A stretch of DNA of 64,000 bases from Klebsormidium nitens. Lineage: Eukaryota > Streptophyta > Klebsormidiophyceae > Klebsormidiales > Klebsormidiaceae. The notes beneath the pieces were generated by a model, which saw only the letters and a program-made list of their open reading frames with translations, was not told the origin of the DNA and did no database searches. Shown in pieces: positions 35,918 to 47,818 of this stretch. Positions within the stretch are counted from its first letter, which is position 1. Every line of letters begins with the position of its first letter. The stretch lies in contig DF236967.1 of assembly GCA_000708835.1 (NCBI GenBank), positions 126,822 to 190,821 of the forward strand, read 5' to 3'. The translations under genes were made by a program, and so were the position numbers.

Positions 35918-37063
35918 GCTGACGGGGCAAACACGCGAAACTACTCTTCCAACATGTCACTTCCACAAGGAACACACTTTTTACAACTTGAGGTTGAGAA
36001 AACCTGTGTCTTCATAAGCGCAGGAAGGCGCCGGCACTTCGTCCCTGCAAATCATAAATACTGTTCGACAGGCCCACGAAGAGCATAAGCTGGCCTACAG
36101 TGTCATTAGGACAGGAGACTCCGCCTCTTTCCGGAGCATATTGTATTTTGACCGCCATTGCAGCTCTTCGCTCTCCGCTTCCCGCAGCATGGCCGCCCCA
36201 ATTGGCAATTGCAGCTTGCATCAAAATCAAGCGTGTGCATTTTGAAGTTAGCCGCAGCTGACGTCAGTGTTTCTCAACTACAGACCGCAGGATACACGCT
36301 CAAGGGTCATCCGGCGGCGTACAAGCGTCCCAAGAATCCGTTCACCCGATTTTCAAATTTTATGGAGAGGATGCCTCTGAGTCTGTCTGTTGACCCATGT
36401 TGAACTCGAAGCTTGGATCATCAACCGATCGCGCAGAAAACAGCGCGCGCAAATGGAATGTCTTGCGGCCTCCAATCAAAATCTAAATGAGACCGCAGTA
36501 AGTTAGAGACCGCAGAACAGCTGAACAGCAGAAGGCTGGGAAGCAGAGCTCTGTCAAAGTACATGGATCAAAATAGAGCCATTCTGATTTGTCGTAGCTA
36601 GCCGGAGTAGCGGCAGAATTTACAGGAGAGGCTCTACTTATCAGACTCAGTGTCAGTGCTTCAGCAAATTTCTACGAACTGGCCAATTGGCAAACTTGGT
36701 ATGGTAGATTCATGTCTTCTCGGGCATCGGGTAAAAAGCCTGCAGATTTGGAGCAGGCTGCAGGACCTGGTCAGTCAGGGCGAGGCATCTAAAGAGGATC
36801 TGAAGCCTCATCAGTATAGGCCGCTCATTAAGTCAGGAATAGTAAAATAGTCTGATGCTAGTGTCCCGAAACGTGGTTGTCACAACAGGGCATCCTTGAT
36901 GACTCCGACCATTGTTTGTAAGGCCTCCGAACCTGCATCAAGATTCCAAAACGTACCTCGAGTCAGTTCGTATTGCTGTAGCGATTGGGGCCTATGTTGA
37001 TTCTTGCTTCAGCTGCGCTTCGATACCGGGAGCTCTGGGGAGATCCAGAAAAAGGGGGGCACA
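35918..37063. promoter_or_regulatory. Divergent intergenic region between KCH kinesin and PTPDC1-like genes
   Basis: The two start codons face away from each other across 1.15 kb, so both promoters should be here. A TGACGTCA octamer lies at 36259-36266. No further exon is recognised, though untranslated exons are possible. Confidence 0.45.
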
Positions 37064-40000
37064 ATGGGGGCTGGTGCCTCGGCTGCCAGAGGCAACGGAG
37101 CTGGCAGGCAGGGTCCCTGGGCAATTACGGTAAGACCAGAATATCAAGCTCTGAGACGCCTTTCTCAATACAAGCAGCATTGAGCACCAGTTTACCAAGG
37201 AAAAGATTGGGGTAATGCTTGAAAGGATACTTTGGCTGGACGGGACACTCCTTCACGAATAGTCATAGAAGCCTTTGACAAGGCTTAGGTGGGTCGAGTC
37301 GACTTCAATGTCCTGCTGCCCACTTAAAGTGGACGAATGCAGCAGAGACGCTCTGTGAGAGGCTAGAACAAGCTGCAGAAGTGGCATCAAGAGGAGCGTT
37401 CGCGGTGAAGCTGACTGATGCCTGCGGAGCTCTTCTCTGCGGTGCAATCAAACGTCACCTTTAATCGAGACCTCCTTCTTTCATCGCAGTTCAAAATGGT
37501 TGTGCAGCTCCTCTTCGAAAGCACTCGCTTCAGCAGAACCTTAAAGTCGATTCCCTTTGCAGGACAACAGCATAGCTGGCGACACGTTCGTCTTTGCTGT
37601 CAAGCAGCACGTTCAGTGCACTTTCGAGGGGCTGGGGTCCCTACATGGGTGCCGCCATGAGGATTACCGTCGGCAAGGGGGCAAGGGCGCCATCAATGGC
37701 CTCCACTCGGACTGGGTCACAGAGGACGTGCTGGCAATGGCCCGCCCGTCGGACCGCCTATTGCAGGAGTACGACATTGTGGGGCAGTTCGAGAAAGCGG
37801 GGATTGCAGGCATTATCAATCTGCAGGTGGGAGCGCAGCAGACTGAATGGTTCAGGGGCTGTGCAGCGCTTTCTTTAGGGTGGATAATGGCAAGGGAGCT
37901 GGCCGTTTTGAGAATGGAAGGACTGGAATAAGTGCGAGCTCGCTTCTCGGCCTCTTTGCAGTCAGGTCGGTGCAGAGGAATCAGAGGTTAATTTCATGTT
38001 TTATGGGATAGCAAACCCACTGAAGCCGTCATGCTTGCTCTGGAGCTGGTCTCAAGAGCTTTCTTTCGTGAAAAGACAGCGGAGACACGTGGTGAAAGGT
38101 TTGCCAGCGAGGTATTGAAATGAACGATTCCGTATGTCAGTTAGGATATGTTGCGACCAAAACTCTTAAAGGCAGGACCATCGAGCTTTCCTTTCAGCAA
38201 GTTGAACTATAACAGGGACGGCTCACGAGAACCAAAGCCTCGCACTCTGCAGAAAGAACAAACCTGCCGTCTCATTATCACGTGCCCGAAGTCGTTTTCT
38301 GATTGGCAGCAAAAATGGGTTCTAACATAAGGAGCGCTTTCTGAATCGCAGGAGGTGGGTGAGCATGCCGGGTGTGGCGACGGCATCCTCCCCGGAAGCG
38401 GCTTTTCATACACACCGGAAAAGTTCATGGCCCACGGAATATTTCATTACAACTTCTCCTGGCGGGACATGGGCTGCCCTGCGCTGGACTACACGCTCAA
38501 CATCGTCCAAGTAGTTGCCTTCACGATCGATGCGGGACGCAAGATTGCGGTCCATTGCCATGCGGGCCTGGGTCGCACAGGGCTCGTGATTGCGTGCTAC
38601 CTGGTGTTTACGGACAAGTTCTTGCCGGCGGAGGTGAGACTGGCGATCGGTCTACTGCTGACTCAGCGTGTTCGTGACGGTCCAGATACGTGTACTCTGT
38701 CAGTCACTGGAATGCCCCTGACATTCAAAGCTCAAGAACCTCGCTCCAGCATTCATGTTGGTGATCTTTTCGCTCACTTAAGAAAGTGAGCTGGCCTTTC
38801 GAAGTGGGTCTTCTTCACCAAACAATCGGTCTCGGAGAAAAGGAGTGATAGGAGTTCGATGTAATCAAAACGACTCAATGGCTACAAAGTGTCATCCGAC
38901 GAGGTTTAAGAGTACGAAGGTTGAATAGAGCAGAAAGGTCTTAGCGCTGCATCAAAGCTGAACGCCAAACAATTTTGTTTATAAAGGTGAGGGCGGTGGC
39001 ACTTTCTTTGGACGCGAAGCAGTACTTTGTATCAAGAAGACTGACCTTTGGCAAACTTCCCCGCCACATTCGCTGCCAGCCACAATTGGCTAGAACACAG
39101 GGACCTGGCTTCGTCGAAGAAGCAAAGTACGATAGGAGTGAATCTTTAGCCGTCAATTTCGCTCTCATACCTCTGCAGGCCGTAGCTGAGGTGCGGAGGC
39201 GCCGCCCCGGCTCCCTCCAGACACGTGCCCAAGTTGAGCACGTGACCAAGTTCGCAAACTACCTCGCACTCCTGAGGACCGTCTTTCCTCCTTCCAACCA
39301 TAAGAAACACCCCGCGGCCTCGCTGCTAACCCTGATCGCTAATCAGCGCCGGTTACTGCACGGCGAGATCGGCGTTAGGCTTCGTTACGTGCCCCGGTTA
39401 GTAGACGAAGTTAGCCGGGAATTACGAGACCGAGCAAAGAGCGAAGACGGCTCACGAGCGGCGTCGAGTGTTCTGCAAGATACGGAAGAAACAGGGTTAA
39501 GGGGTCGGTTAGGAGGCGAAGACCAGCGCCAAATAGAGGTGGTTAAGCAGCAGATTAATGGTGGGCAGTGGGCGGGTTTGGCGAGGTTGGGGCCTGCGGC
39601 GCTTGCACAATTGCTCCTGAACTGGCTGCGGACTCTGGAGGTAAGGACAGACGTTCACAAAAAACCCTACGATGGATGAAATACGATCCGTGACTCCCGT
39701 TGCTGCCTCGAGGATATGAAAAGGAAGGCGGTGGATGCGCGTCTTTCTGACCCGGGTAGTGCGTGCTATCATTCAAGGAAGTCGAAAAGAAAGCCTGCTC
39801 CGGACGCGGCAGAAGGCCGTCCAGGAAAAGAGATATGCTAGGCGCTTTCACTTTTCTCGCCAGTATCGTTACCTCGAGATTGTAAGAAGCGCAACGAGAT
39901 CCAAACGAAGATGTCTTAAAATGTTGCGTCCAACCCTTCCACACATCAGCGACTGAGAAAGATCGAAGCCTCGAAAGGTCTGCCGTTATCCTCGAATAAG

Positions 40001-41325
40001 ACTACATCCTCCCAATCCTTCCTACCTCTCCGCAGGAGTGCATGATACCAACCGAAGTCCTGCACAACACTCTCGCAGCCAACTCCGTATCCGAAGCAGC
40101 ATCCCGGTTGCAAGCTGCCGGCAAGGTGGCGTTCCGGACGCTCCGGACGCTCGCGCAGCTCATGCTGGACGTCTCTAGAGGCGACCGGACGCTGGAGACG
40201 CGGCTCGCGCAGCGGCTCGCCTGGGAGGTTCTGCGGCCGGTTCCTCCGGTGATTTCGGGTGAGGAAGGAGATCGGTCACTCGTATGGAGTTAAGGACAGG
40301 TTGACAACTGTTAAGATGCAGCCTGTCCCATGTGCCGAATGTCAGAGGCTTTTGAGATGGTTTACAGCGTAGTAGAGTTTCATGCGATCGGTTCGTTTAA
40401 AGACGGAACGTGGGGCGATAAAGGGGCATACCTTTATCTGGTTAATATGGCGAAGAGGTGCGCTCGGCGGTGTTTGCTTGCTTTATCGTCTCGAGCAGTT
40501 GAGATCAATAAACGGCCTGCTTCAACGGCTTTGCCGTAAGCCTTGACGCGGACGTCCTGTGAGTTCGGGCCGCCTGCCGCCAGTACTTCAACTCGGAAGC
40601 ACCGTTAGATGTGGTTTCTAGATAGCCGCAGATCTCATGTTGCTCCAAGTCACGTGCTTGGCAGACCCATCGGCTTGGCGCAAACTTCGAGGTGAAAAGT
40701 GTTTCATGTAACACAACGAGGGTTCTCCTGTTTGGGGCCGTTTTCGACGTAAATGTTTGGAGCAAACTGCGCTACCGATTTGAATCATCTGTGTCATTAT
40801 TGGCCCCAGCCAATTCAAATCCCCTCCGTTTCCGCAGGCGACGGTCCATCTGCGGATCCCCTGGAGTGGTCGCCCCAGTTGGGTCGCATCCTAGTCGCCA
40901 CTCTTGAAGTTGAGCAACCCTTCTCGCCGGCGGCCAGCACCCCTTTCGGAACAGCCTACATGTCGCCGTTTCTCCAAGACACGTCTTCCAGGGGGTCAGA
41001 AAGCCGTGTAGAACAGTCTACCGTCAAGGCCAGATCGGCCCCCGAGAGGACAGCAGACATCCAGCCGGGTTGTGTTAACACAGGTACTCCTCCAGAAGCA
41101 GGTTTAGCGTCTAAAGGTTATCCGTTAGATGGGGCCAGTGGCGGATCAGCGGGAAACGATCGTGGGTATAACGGAGCTCCGGGGGGACTGCACGTGAGCG
41201 GAGGGCGCGGATTGGACGGAAAGCAAGCAGGGCACGTGGAAAGCCATCCGCGCGCCCAAAAAGGGGAGGTCGTTTTGAACGGTGGTGCTGCGTTGCCCAT
41301 GATTCGGACACAGCAGCGGACCTGA
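37064..41325 (+). CDS. PTPDC1-type dual-specificity/tyrosine phosphatase
   Basis: Six exons (37064-37129, 37563-37826, 38352-38633, 39179-39640, 40036-40258, 40838-41325) join in frame to 594 residues. Exon 1 starts MGAGASAARGNG, with Gly2 and Ser6 as in N-myristoylation signals. Exon 2 carries the PTPDC1 hallmark WVTEDVLAMARPSD and ends at INLQ. Exon 3 has GEHAGCG, the FSWRDMG loop with the general-acid Asp, and the catalytic P-loop VHCHAGLGRTGLVIACYLVF (HCX5R complete). Exon 4 begins VRRRRPGSLQTRAQ, then RQRR-like LLHGEIG, matching animal PTPDC1 beyond the catalytic core. Exons 5-6 are less conserved, and the last ~160 residues are Gly/Ser-rich and probably disordered. The CDC14-related family removes phosphate from proteins; animal PTPDC1 has been linked to centrosome and cilium function. 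Myristoylation is inferred from sequence only. Confidence 0.92.
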
Positions 41326-42534
41326 TCGACATGCTCCAAAGTATTTGTAAAATTCTAACATTATAACATTCTACATGGTAAGATTTTAACAGCGCAGCAC
41401 TCTCTAACGCTGACCGGCAATCGGAATTGCAAGGGGGATGATCTGCGATCAGCAAATGTACAGAAGGCATCTGGTTTTTGAACACGAGCTTAGGCAGTTG
41501 CCGCTCTGATCAAAACGGCGCGGTGAAACTTAGTATTATCGATCGTGTTGGAGCCAATCTGAGAAAGAATCCTGCCAAACGGTTCTATGATGATTTTTCT
41601 GTCATTTTGCCGCTCCTTTTTGCCTCATTGGTAGCCAGTCCAATGCACAATTTGTCAGAGGGCTCCGATGAGTACCATTCCGTCCTGATTCCGTTCCTGT
41701 GCATACACCGCAATTGAATCGGCACTTGAACATGCATGCTTGGATTGAGAAGTCGAACCGGAGTCACCTTGTTTGTGATTCTGTCCCTACATAATTGCCA
41801 ATCAATGTTATTCCGCATTCGAATCGACCGGCCTAGAGAACACATAAAATTCTTCCCTTCTGATTTGGCAGTGATGAAATATATAAAGACTTCTCATGCG
41901 CGCAATCCTCCGTCGAGTGCCGACGACAGCTTCAATGATGCGTTGAGACGTCGATGAATAAAGCGCATATCTTAAATTTAGGTATTCGGTTTCGAAGAGG
42001 AGCGCTTCAGACTCAATTGCTGCGCATCGTTGACTAGAACCGTGAGGAATCTATCCTGTGCACTCTTTAAGCTGTAGAACTATATTCTTTCTTCCGAGGG
42101 TCGCTGATTGTAGAACTGCGGAGCTTTCACAGAGCTGTCCTTAAGCTATTCCGTACACTTGGAGCTGGCTAATGAAGACGAGGCTGTTGGTTTTCATGAA
42201 GACGGATTGCAACGAGAGAAGCAACGGGGGCCGGTACTTTTCGACCAACTCAGACCCAGGATGAGGTCAAGCTGAATTGAAATGCTAAACATGGAGGACC
42301 TTCCGGGTCAGAACAAGCATCGATCACCACTGCGCGTGGCATTCGGGAACATAAAACTTCAGGTAAAGTAATTTGCAGGTAAAGTAAGCCAAGCAGCCTC
42401 AGTGGGACGGGTGGAGTTAGTCTGGGGGTTAGGGTGGGTTCGGGTGCGGAGCGGGTGATTTTGAGGTTCAGGATATTAGTGTCAGGCTGGGGGCTTACTT
42501 TACCGGGGGCTTACTTTACCTGAATTGAAAAGAC
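41326..42534. other. Intergenic, no gene recognised, contains a MITE-like element
   Basis: No supported exon. Short frames occur near 41478-41957 without motifs. A small element with terminal inverted repeats lies at 42358-42525. Confidence 0.4.
42358..42525. mobile_element. MITE-like element with GGTAAAGTAAGCC terminal repeats
   Basis: The left end reads TTCAGGTAAAGTAA and has a second GGTAAAGTAAGCC copy about 16 nt further in. The right end carries GGCTTACTTTACC twice and closes TTACTTTACCTGAA, the exact inverse of the left end. The ~140-bp interior is GC-rich and noncoding. No clear target-site duplication is visible. A small non-autonomous DNA transposon is the likely source. Confidence 0.5.
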
Positions 42535-43870
42535 ATTTCAGGAACGGCGACTTCGTGCTGATCCCATGCATGCCTCTGGGCATTCATGATAACGTCGATA
42601 TCAAAAACTCTGATACGAATCAAAGCGTGTGAAGATTCGGGGCGGAGCGGACAAAGCTGAAAGGCGAGGGAGCCTGCACGTGCGTTTAAGCTTTGCAAAG
42701 ATTAGTTTTCAGCATTTACCTCCTACTTCGAGCAGCACGCATACGCATACGCTAACGATGTCAAGAAGAAGTCGAGAGCTGTGTCTGTGCATTTGGTGTT
42801 CCGACGAGCAGTGGGCTGCGTCTGAAGCCCCTTCTCGGCACGTTCTGCATCCCTGCTTAGCTTACCAATTCTACGCGAACACCTTCAGGCTGGTCCGACG
42901 TGCTTTTCCCCGCAGGGTCAGTTCTGTGTCTGCCTTGGAAGAACACCACGAGACTCCTGAAATCTTTCTGAAGCAGAACAAGTATCCTCAGACTCTTCAA
43001 TAGCCAACGGTGGATGATTTTACTTCACTCACGTCGTGGAAGAGTGCGTCCGAATGCGTTCCCCTTTCTCCTCTACATGTTTAGTCCTGGCCCACTCCGG
43101 CCGACTCTTTACCATCAAACCACCCTTTTGATTTGTTGATCCCCTTGTCAGGCTGTCACAGTGCAGAACGCGCGCTTGACGTCAATTTGCTCGTCACCTG
43201 CAGGAGTTATGAGGCAGTCCTACTGTACCTAGGCATCCTCACAACGACTCGGCGCGGCTCGGTGGCGCCAGCGGGGTTAAACGCATCAGACGTCGCAATA
43301 AAAGTGTAGATAAACCACAGAAAGATGCGTAACTTGAGTTGCGGACTATATCATAACTTCTCTGGACTAAGCAAGCAAGCTCAAGTCGAATATCGAATAC
43401 AGGAGTCAGAAGCCTGTACCTGGGCCTTGCAAGATCGTTTTTGAACGCTCGTCCATGCAAAGGCTGTTCCTTTTGAGGACGTATCATGATAAAGCTGATG
43501 CATCATCATGATGAGGTAAAGGGAGTTCTGACGTACGTAACAAGCGGGCTGCAAGGGAGAATTGGAGTGATCGTCCCCAAGTGGTGATTTGTGATTGTGG
43601 GGGCTTGTCTCATGTGAAGTCGCTTTCAGATGGCGATTGCTCTGCATGTAAAAGACTCCTGCGAATTGCACGATTTCTTGTCGAGAAGGAATAGCCTTGG
43701 AGCCTTGAGACTGCTGCGAAATGGTCGCCCTGCGATGCTGTAGTACCGTGACATCACGAGATTGCCAACATCAGACATTTCTTTGTTTTGTAGCGACCTT
43801 GTCTCTGGGTCGTATGAACGTGCCACGGAGCTGCACCCTTCATTGCAGGCATTCCTGATTTTGGGCAAAC
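42535..43870. repeat. Segmental duplication, copy A of the AWPM-19-like locus
   Basis: Colinear with 47050-48340 at an offset of about 4.5 kb: GGCGACTTC (42546 and 47059), the exon-3-like block (42635 and 47131), the exon-4-like block (43167 and 47666), and TTTGTAGCGACC-containing 3' sequence (about 43790 and 48260). Identity is patchy outside the exon-like blocks, so the duplication is not recent. No counterpart of exons 1 and 2 is visible to the left. Confidence 0.65.
42635..43309 (+). pseudogene. AWPM-19-like relic (exons 3 and 4 only, frameshifted)
   Basis: Exon 3 relic 42635-42679 resembles exon 3 of the intact gene at 47131-47176 (FGAERTKLKGEGA against FGAKQTNLKGEGS) but is one base shorter. 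Exon 4 relic 43167-43309 starts at the same CAG acceptor and then lacks about seven bases before GCGCTTGACGTC, which breaks the frame. Past that point it still reads ALDVNLLVT and ends with AIKV plus a stop, against AVKV in the intact gene. Exons 1 and 2 are absent. The gene cannot make a normal four-helix protein. Confidence 0.7.
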
Positions 43871-45656
43871 GTAAGTCACGATTGGCAGAGCCCGATAAGG
43901 AGCCATTCCGCCAGAAGAACAGCGTATAACCTGGTGATTGGACTTTTGAACTTGCTTCATCACTACATGATCATTCAAATCGCACAGTCGTGACGTGGTC
44001 GTGACGATCTCATGACCGAGATCATCAACAACTCAGCCTCATGTATAAATACGTTGACATTAGGACGTCCCATAAACGTGCCCGACTTGAGGTCACCTCA
44101 ACTCGACTTGAAAAGGTTCCGGCTGCTCTCAATCGAAACACAGAGCTTTCAGTCGCTGGCAATGTCTGATGTCACGGGGGCGCCAAGTCACGATCGGAGC
44201 CGACCGTAGCGGCTTGAGGAGGTTTGGGCCATGCCCGGAAGGCGGCGGCTACGCAAATACTGGATAAGGTAATCGACAACGTCACGGTACGTTCGCAAAA
44301 GTTTACGGCGATCCTGACTTGCAGGGAGTGCTTTTGTAGCCTGGCACGTGGCATGGAACCAGGTGTGGCTGAGGATTGTCGAGCGAGCAGGTCGTCGAGG
44401 CGCCAACTAGGTAGTAACTTCCCTGAACTCCACCCGCTTTTAGCCAGCCTGGCAATGATTGTGGTGATGCAATAAGGTACGGCTCTGTCACCTCAGTCGA
44501 TCGTGAACGTACTGAAGTCCGACTGCTTTATACCTGTGCTGGTGACCCTGAAGCCCGATTCCAAATGTGCCGGAGCTAGCCTGGGGCCGTCTCCCGGGGT
44601 CTCTATCTAGACCTTCCTGCGTATGTATACTGCCCGGTTACCTCCCGTATTCCCTCTGGGAGTCCGCCCGCCTAGCTTCGAATTCACAGAATTGTAGACT
44701 GCGTAGTACGTACCGTACCCCAGTATTAGGTATAAGTGTGGCTACGTACTGTGGGGCCTGGGCCTGTGTATTAGGTACCGGTACCTATAAAGAGTTCCAG
44801 CTGTCTGGGGGTGAATCATTATCGTACGAAAGCCGGCGGCGGGAGTTTGCAGGTGCATGGACAAATTAAATTCAGCTCTGGAGCTGAAATTCGGTACGTA
44901 CAGGACCCAAGGTCGTGCAGGTACCGTCCGGACATTCATCATGCACGTACCTAGTCCTAGATCGGTACGTGCGGCCGGTACTCATGAAGCGCGCTTGACG
45001 GTTGTGCCAGCTAGAAAGAGCGTAAGTACCTACCTAGACTAGCTGAGGCTAGACCTGTACTTTGAGTATTGAGCTCCAGCAACCAGCCTCCAGCCTACGG
45101 TAACTTGACACCGTACCAGTTTTGGACCGTCCCGACGGCACTTTGTTCGACGTAGTGAGCTATCGAATCTGTCGGCTCTTCTCCGGTCCGCGGGCTCAAC
45201 CCTTTATTCGGTCGGCTTGTTCCACCCAATTGCACGCACCTCAACCAGTGTCGGATCAGCTTTTTGTCCGACGACCCTCGGTTGAGGCGGCCGGGTGGCA
45301 ACACCGTCGTCCCGTCGGCTGACGTTTGCCTGGTGCGTTGCTCGTGTCGAAGGCTGAGTCCGTGCACGCGCACGGTGCACCGACTCAAATGTACGCGGTA
45401 CAATCGAGAACCAAGCATGTCAGCTAGCGGCTGACCTGCATTGTAGGTAGCATGAGTCATGACAACTGATCCAAAATGGGTGGTCGGTTCCTGCCAGACT
45501 GTCAGACACGAATTAGAAGTTGACAATGACTGAGTCATGATGGGTACGTACTTGTCGTTTGCCGAGTCTAGCCAGCTGCATTGCTGCATTGCCCCTGCAT
45601 TGCACACCTCGCAGAAGGTCCATTGCATTCCCACTGTCTCGACTGGCGCTCCCTGT
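43871..45656. other. Intergenic upstream of the AWPM-19-like gene, GTAC-rich
   Basis: No coding exon is supported. From about 44690 to 45040 the sequence is unusually dense in GTAC, often within GTACGTAC, GGTACC or CGGTAC. A long antisense frame at 45095-45943 overlaps the intact gene's first exon and is not accepted. Confidence 0.4.
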
Positions 45657-45662
45657 ATAAAG
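45657..45662 (+). promoter_or_regulatory. Candidate TATA box of the AWPM-19-like gene
   Basis: TATAAA within CTGTATAAAGTG lies 157-162 nt upstream of the ATG at 45819, a workable distance for a core promoter with a short 5' leader. The transcription start is not visible in sequence. Confidence 0.4.
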
Positions 45663-45818
45663 TGTTGCTTTCGTTTGCGACAGAAACCAAAAGCGCTCTT
45701 CAAACCGCAGCGATCAGATAAGAGTGAGCCGAAACTCTCCTGCCTTCTGCGCTTTGCAAGCCTTTGAAGCTGCACAGGAGTGAGCGCTAGCTTCTTCTCT
45801 GGGTGGAACAGCAGGAGC

Positions 45819-47818
45819 ATGGCGGCGAGGAAGGACACAGGGGTGGTTGCGGGCCTGGCCGTGTTGAACGCGCTCATCATCTTGACCAATGTGGGCATTA
45901 TCTCGTGCATTGTCGACAACATCCTGAGCGACAACATCCACAAAAGTGAGTCATCGGCACATTGGGCCGGACATGAGTTCAGAAGGATTGCATTATTTCT
46001 CTGGTGGTGTTCTTTGCTTTCTGTAATGAATCGTCTTGGTGAGCAAAGGAGTAAGTCCAGCTACTAACGTTCTTCTGCACCAAAAATTGACTTCAGGGAA
46101 CCAAGGGAAATGATAGCACTAGGCTCTCTTGTCAACATTAAAGAAGTGGAGTGGTTTGCAACCACGAACTGACGTTCTATTGGACTGCTCGGAAGAGCGT
46201 AATATCATGGGCTCTTCTGTTCTTGAAAGGCCATGAAAAGCCCAGTTGAAAGGAGGGAACTACATAATGCTGCCAGCTGCCAGAACACGTTTGCTTAGCT
46301 AAGAGAGGGTTCACAGATTGCAGTAGTCTCCCACTGCTTTCCTCTTTTGATTGTACTCATAGCTGTGCTGTTAGGCAATGTCCAGCAGTTGGCAGGTCAT
46401 GCTATCCACCCACATCTCACCAAAACGAGTGTTCTACCGATGCAGACTCCACACCCAATGCGGCAACCACATTCTTGCTCATCTTCAGCGTCAGTGGGGT
46501 GTTAATTGGCGCCACCAGCGCATTCCTGGGGCTTATTCACAGCGTCCAGAGGGACCACGCTCTGCGGGCGGTCGCTTTCGGTCTCTCCTTTGCCGCCACC
46601 ATCTTCTACGTTTTGTCACTAGGGTGAGTTTCTTGCCAACTAGGTTCGGGGTCAAATTGCTTTTGGCTGAACAATTGGAAGCTTTAATCGGAGTATGTGA
46701 GCTTCCACTCACTACAAAGCTGTTTGGAACTTTCTGGCAATGCAGTCTTTCAACTGCGGCTTGCTCATTCTTAGTTGGGGCAGCTAATATTGAAGAGCTG
46801 GCTTTGCGACATCAGACTGTTCATTTCGAGATACATTTCGAAAAACCTAAGAACAGCCTTCCGGTTCTTGATCGCGCAGTTCGATCAAAGTTCTGAGATA
46901 CATTGTTCGAAAAGAGTAAGAACAGCCTATCCTTCCCAATCACGCAGTTCGATCAGAGAAACTCACCCTGCACAATTTGGATAAGCCGAAGCATACCGTA
47001 AATGGAATTCACCTTTTTGAGAAGCCACAAGCAGTATTATTGACCATCATTTAAGCATGGCGACTTCAAACAGAATTCCATACATTTGGGCACGGGTCAA
47101 AATACTCATACAAGTTTGACCCGTGTGCAGCTTCGGGGCGAAGCAGACAAACCTAAAAGGCGAAGGGAGCCTTGAGGTACGTACTCTTTTGGGGATGGTG
47201 AACAGTACTTTGCCTTGCCGTCTTTTGCTGTCGTCTTTGATGAACATCGATAGGTCAAAGCCAATGCTCGTACGCTGTGATGTGGAAAGTGGTTGGAAGA
47301 GTCGCCCGTGCTCTTGACAGTATCAACGAGCAGTGCACCGTATTCTTAATGGCACCCTTTTGATATGAACCCGTTACTCGTACAACAGCGTATGAGTCGT
47401 TCTACACGGCCAGATGGCCCCTGTCCTGTCTTGGGAGACACTACTCCGCTCTTGTATCCTGCGTAAATCACTGCAAGCACTCTTTTTGAAAGACATCGTA
47501 AGCGACCGTACCTCTGACCGTTTTCTACTTTATCCGCTTCGCAAAGCAGGCCGTCCAAAGGCAGTCCTCCTTCCGTCCCTGTGCGTGACAATTTCCGCTC
47601 ATATCGGTAGCCTTTCGGCATCTGATCCGCTCTTGCTGAATCTTGCCTTTTTCGTCACGGTGCAGAAAGCCGTCTTTGCGCTTGACGTCATCCTGGTCGT
47701 CACCGGGAGTCTTTACACCATCCTGCTGTTCCTGGGACTCACCCACGACGACTCGGCCGGCCTCGGTGGCGCTCCCGCTGGGATGAAGGCGACACAATTC
47801 GACGCCGTGAAAGTGTAA
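45819..47818 (+). CDS. AWPM-19-like four-helix plasma-membrane protein, intact copy
   Basis: Four exons (45819-45945, 46446-46623, 47131-47176, 47666-47818) join in phase to 167 residues, the usual AWPM-19 size. Four hydrophobic segments follow in order: VAGLAVLNALIILTNVGIIS near the N-terminus, NAATTFLLIFSVSGVLIGAT, ALRAVAFGLSFAATIFYVLS, and FALDVILVVTGSLYTILLFL. A short hydrophilic loop FGAKQTNLKGEGSLE precedes the last helix, matching the place of the CKEI-GG-R-L-LEA loop in plant AWPM-19/PM19 proteins. Those are abscisic-acid- or stress-induced plasma-membrane proteins. The family call rests on this order and on NAATTF, and is moderately sure. The tail is polar (THDDSAG to AVKV). It is the central member of a local duplication. 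Confidence 0.7.
46828..46966. repeat. Tandem ~67-bp duplication in intron 2 of the AWPM-19-like gene
   Basis: Two adjacent units start GAGATACATT (46828 and 46895) and share TAAGAACAGCCT and CGCAGTTCGATCA with scattered differences. The copies have diverged, so the duplication is not new. Confidence 0.75.

Noticed and set aside
42424-42450. Telomere-like GGGTTAGGG stretch
   Set aside because: Only one partial unit occurs inside the GC-rich middle of a MITE-like element; no tandem array.
45095-45943. 282-codon minus-strand open frame
   Set aside because: It overlaps exon 1 and promoter of the AWPM-19-like gene in antisense, opens with a TTG instead of ATG, and has no recognisable domain.
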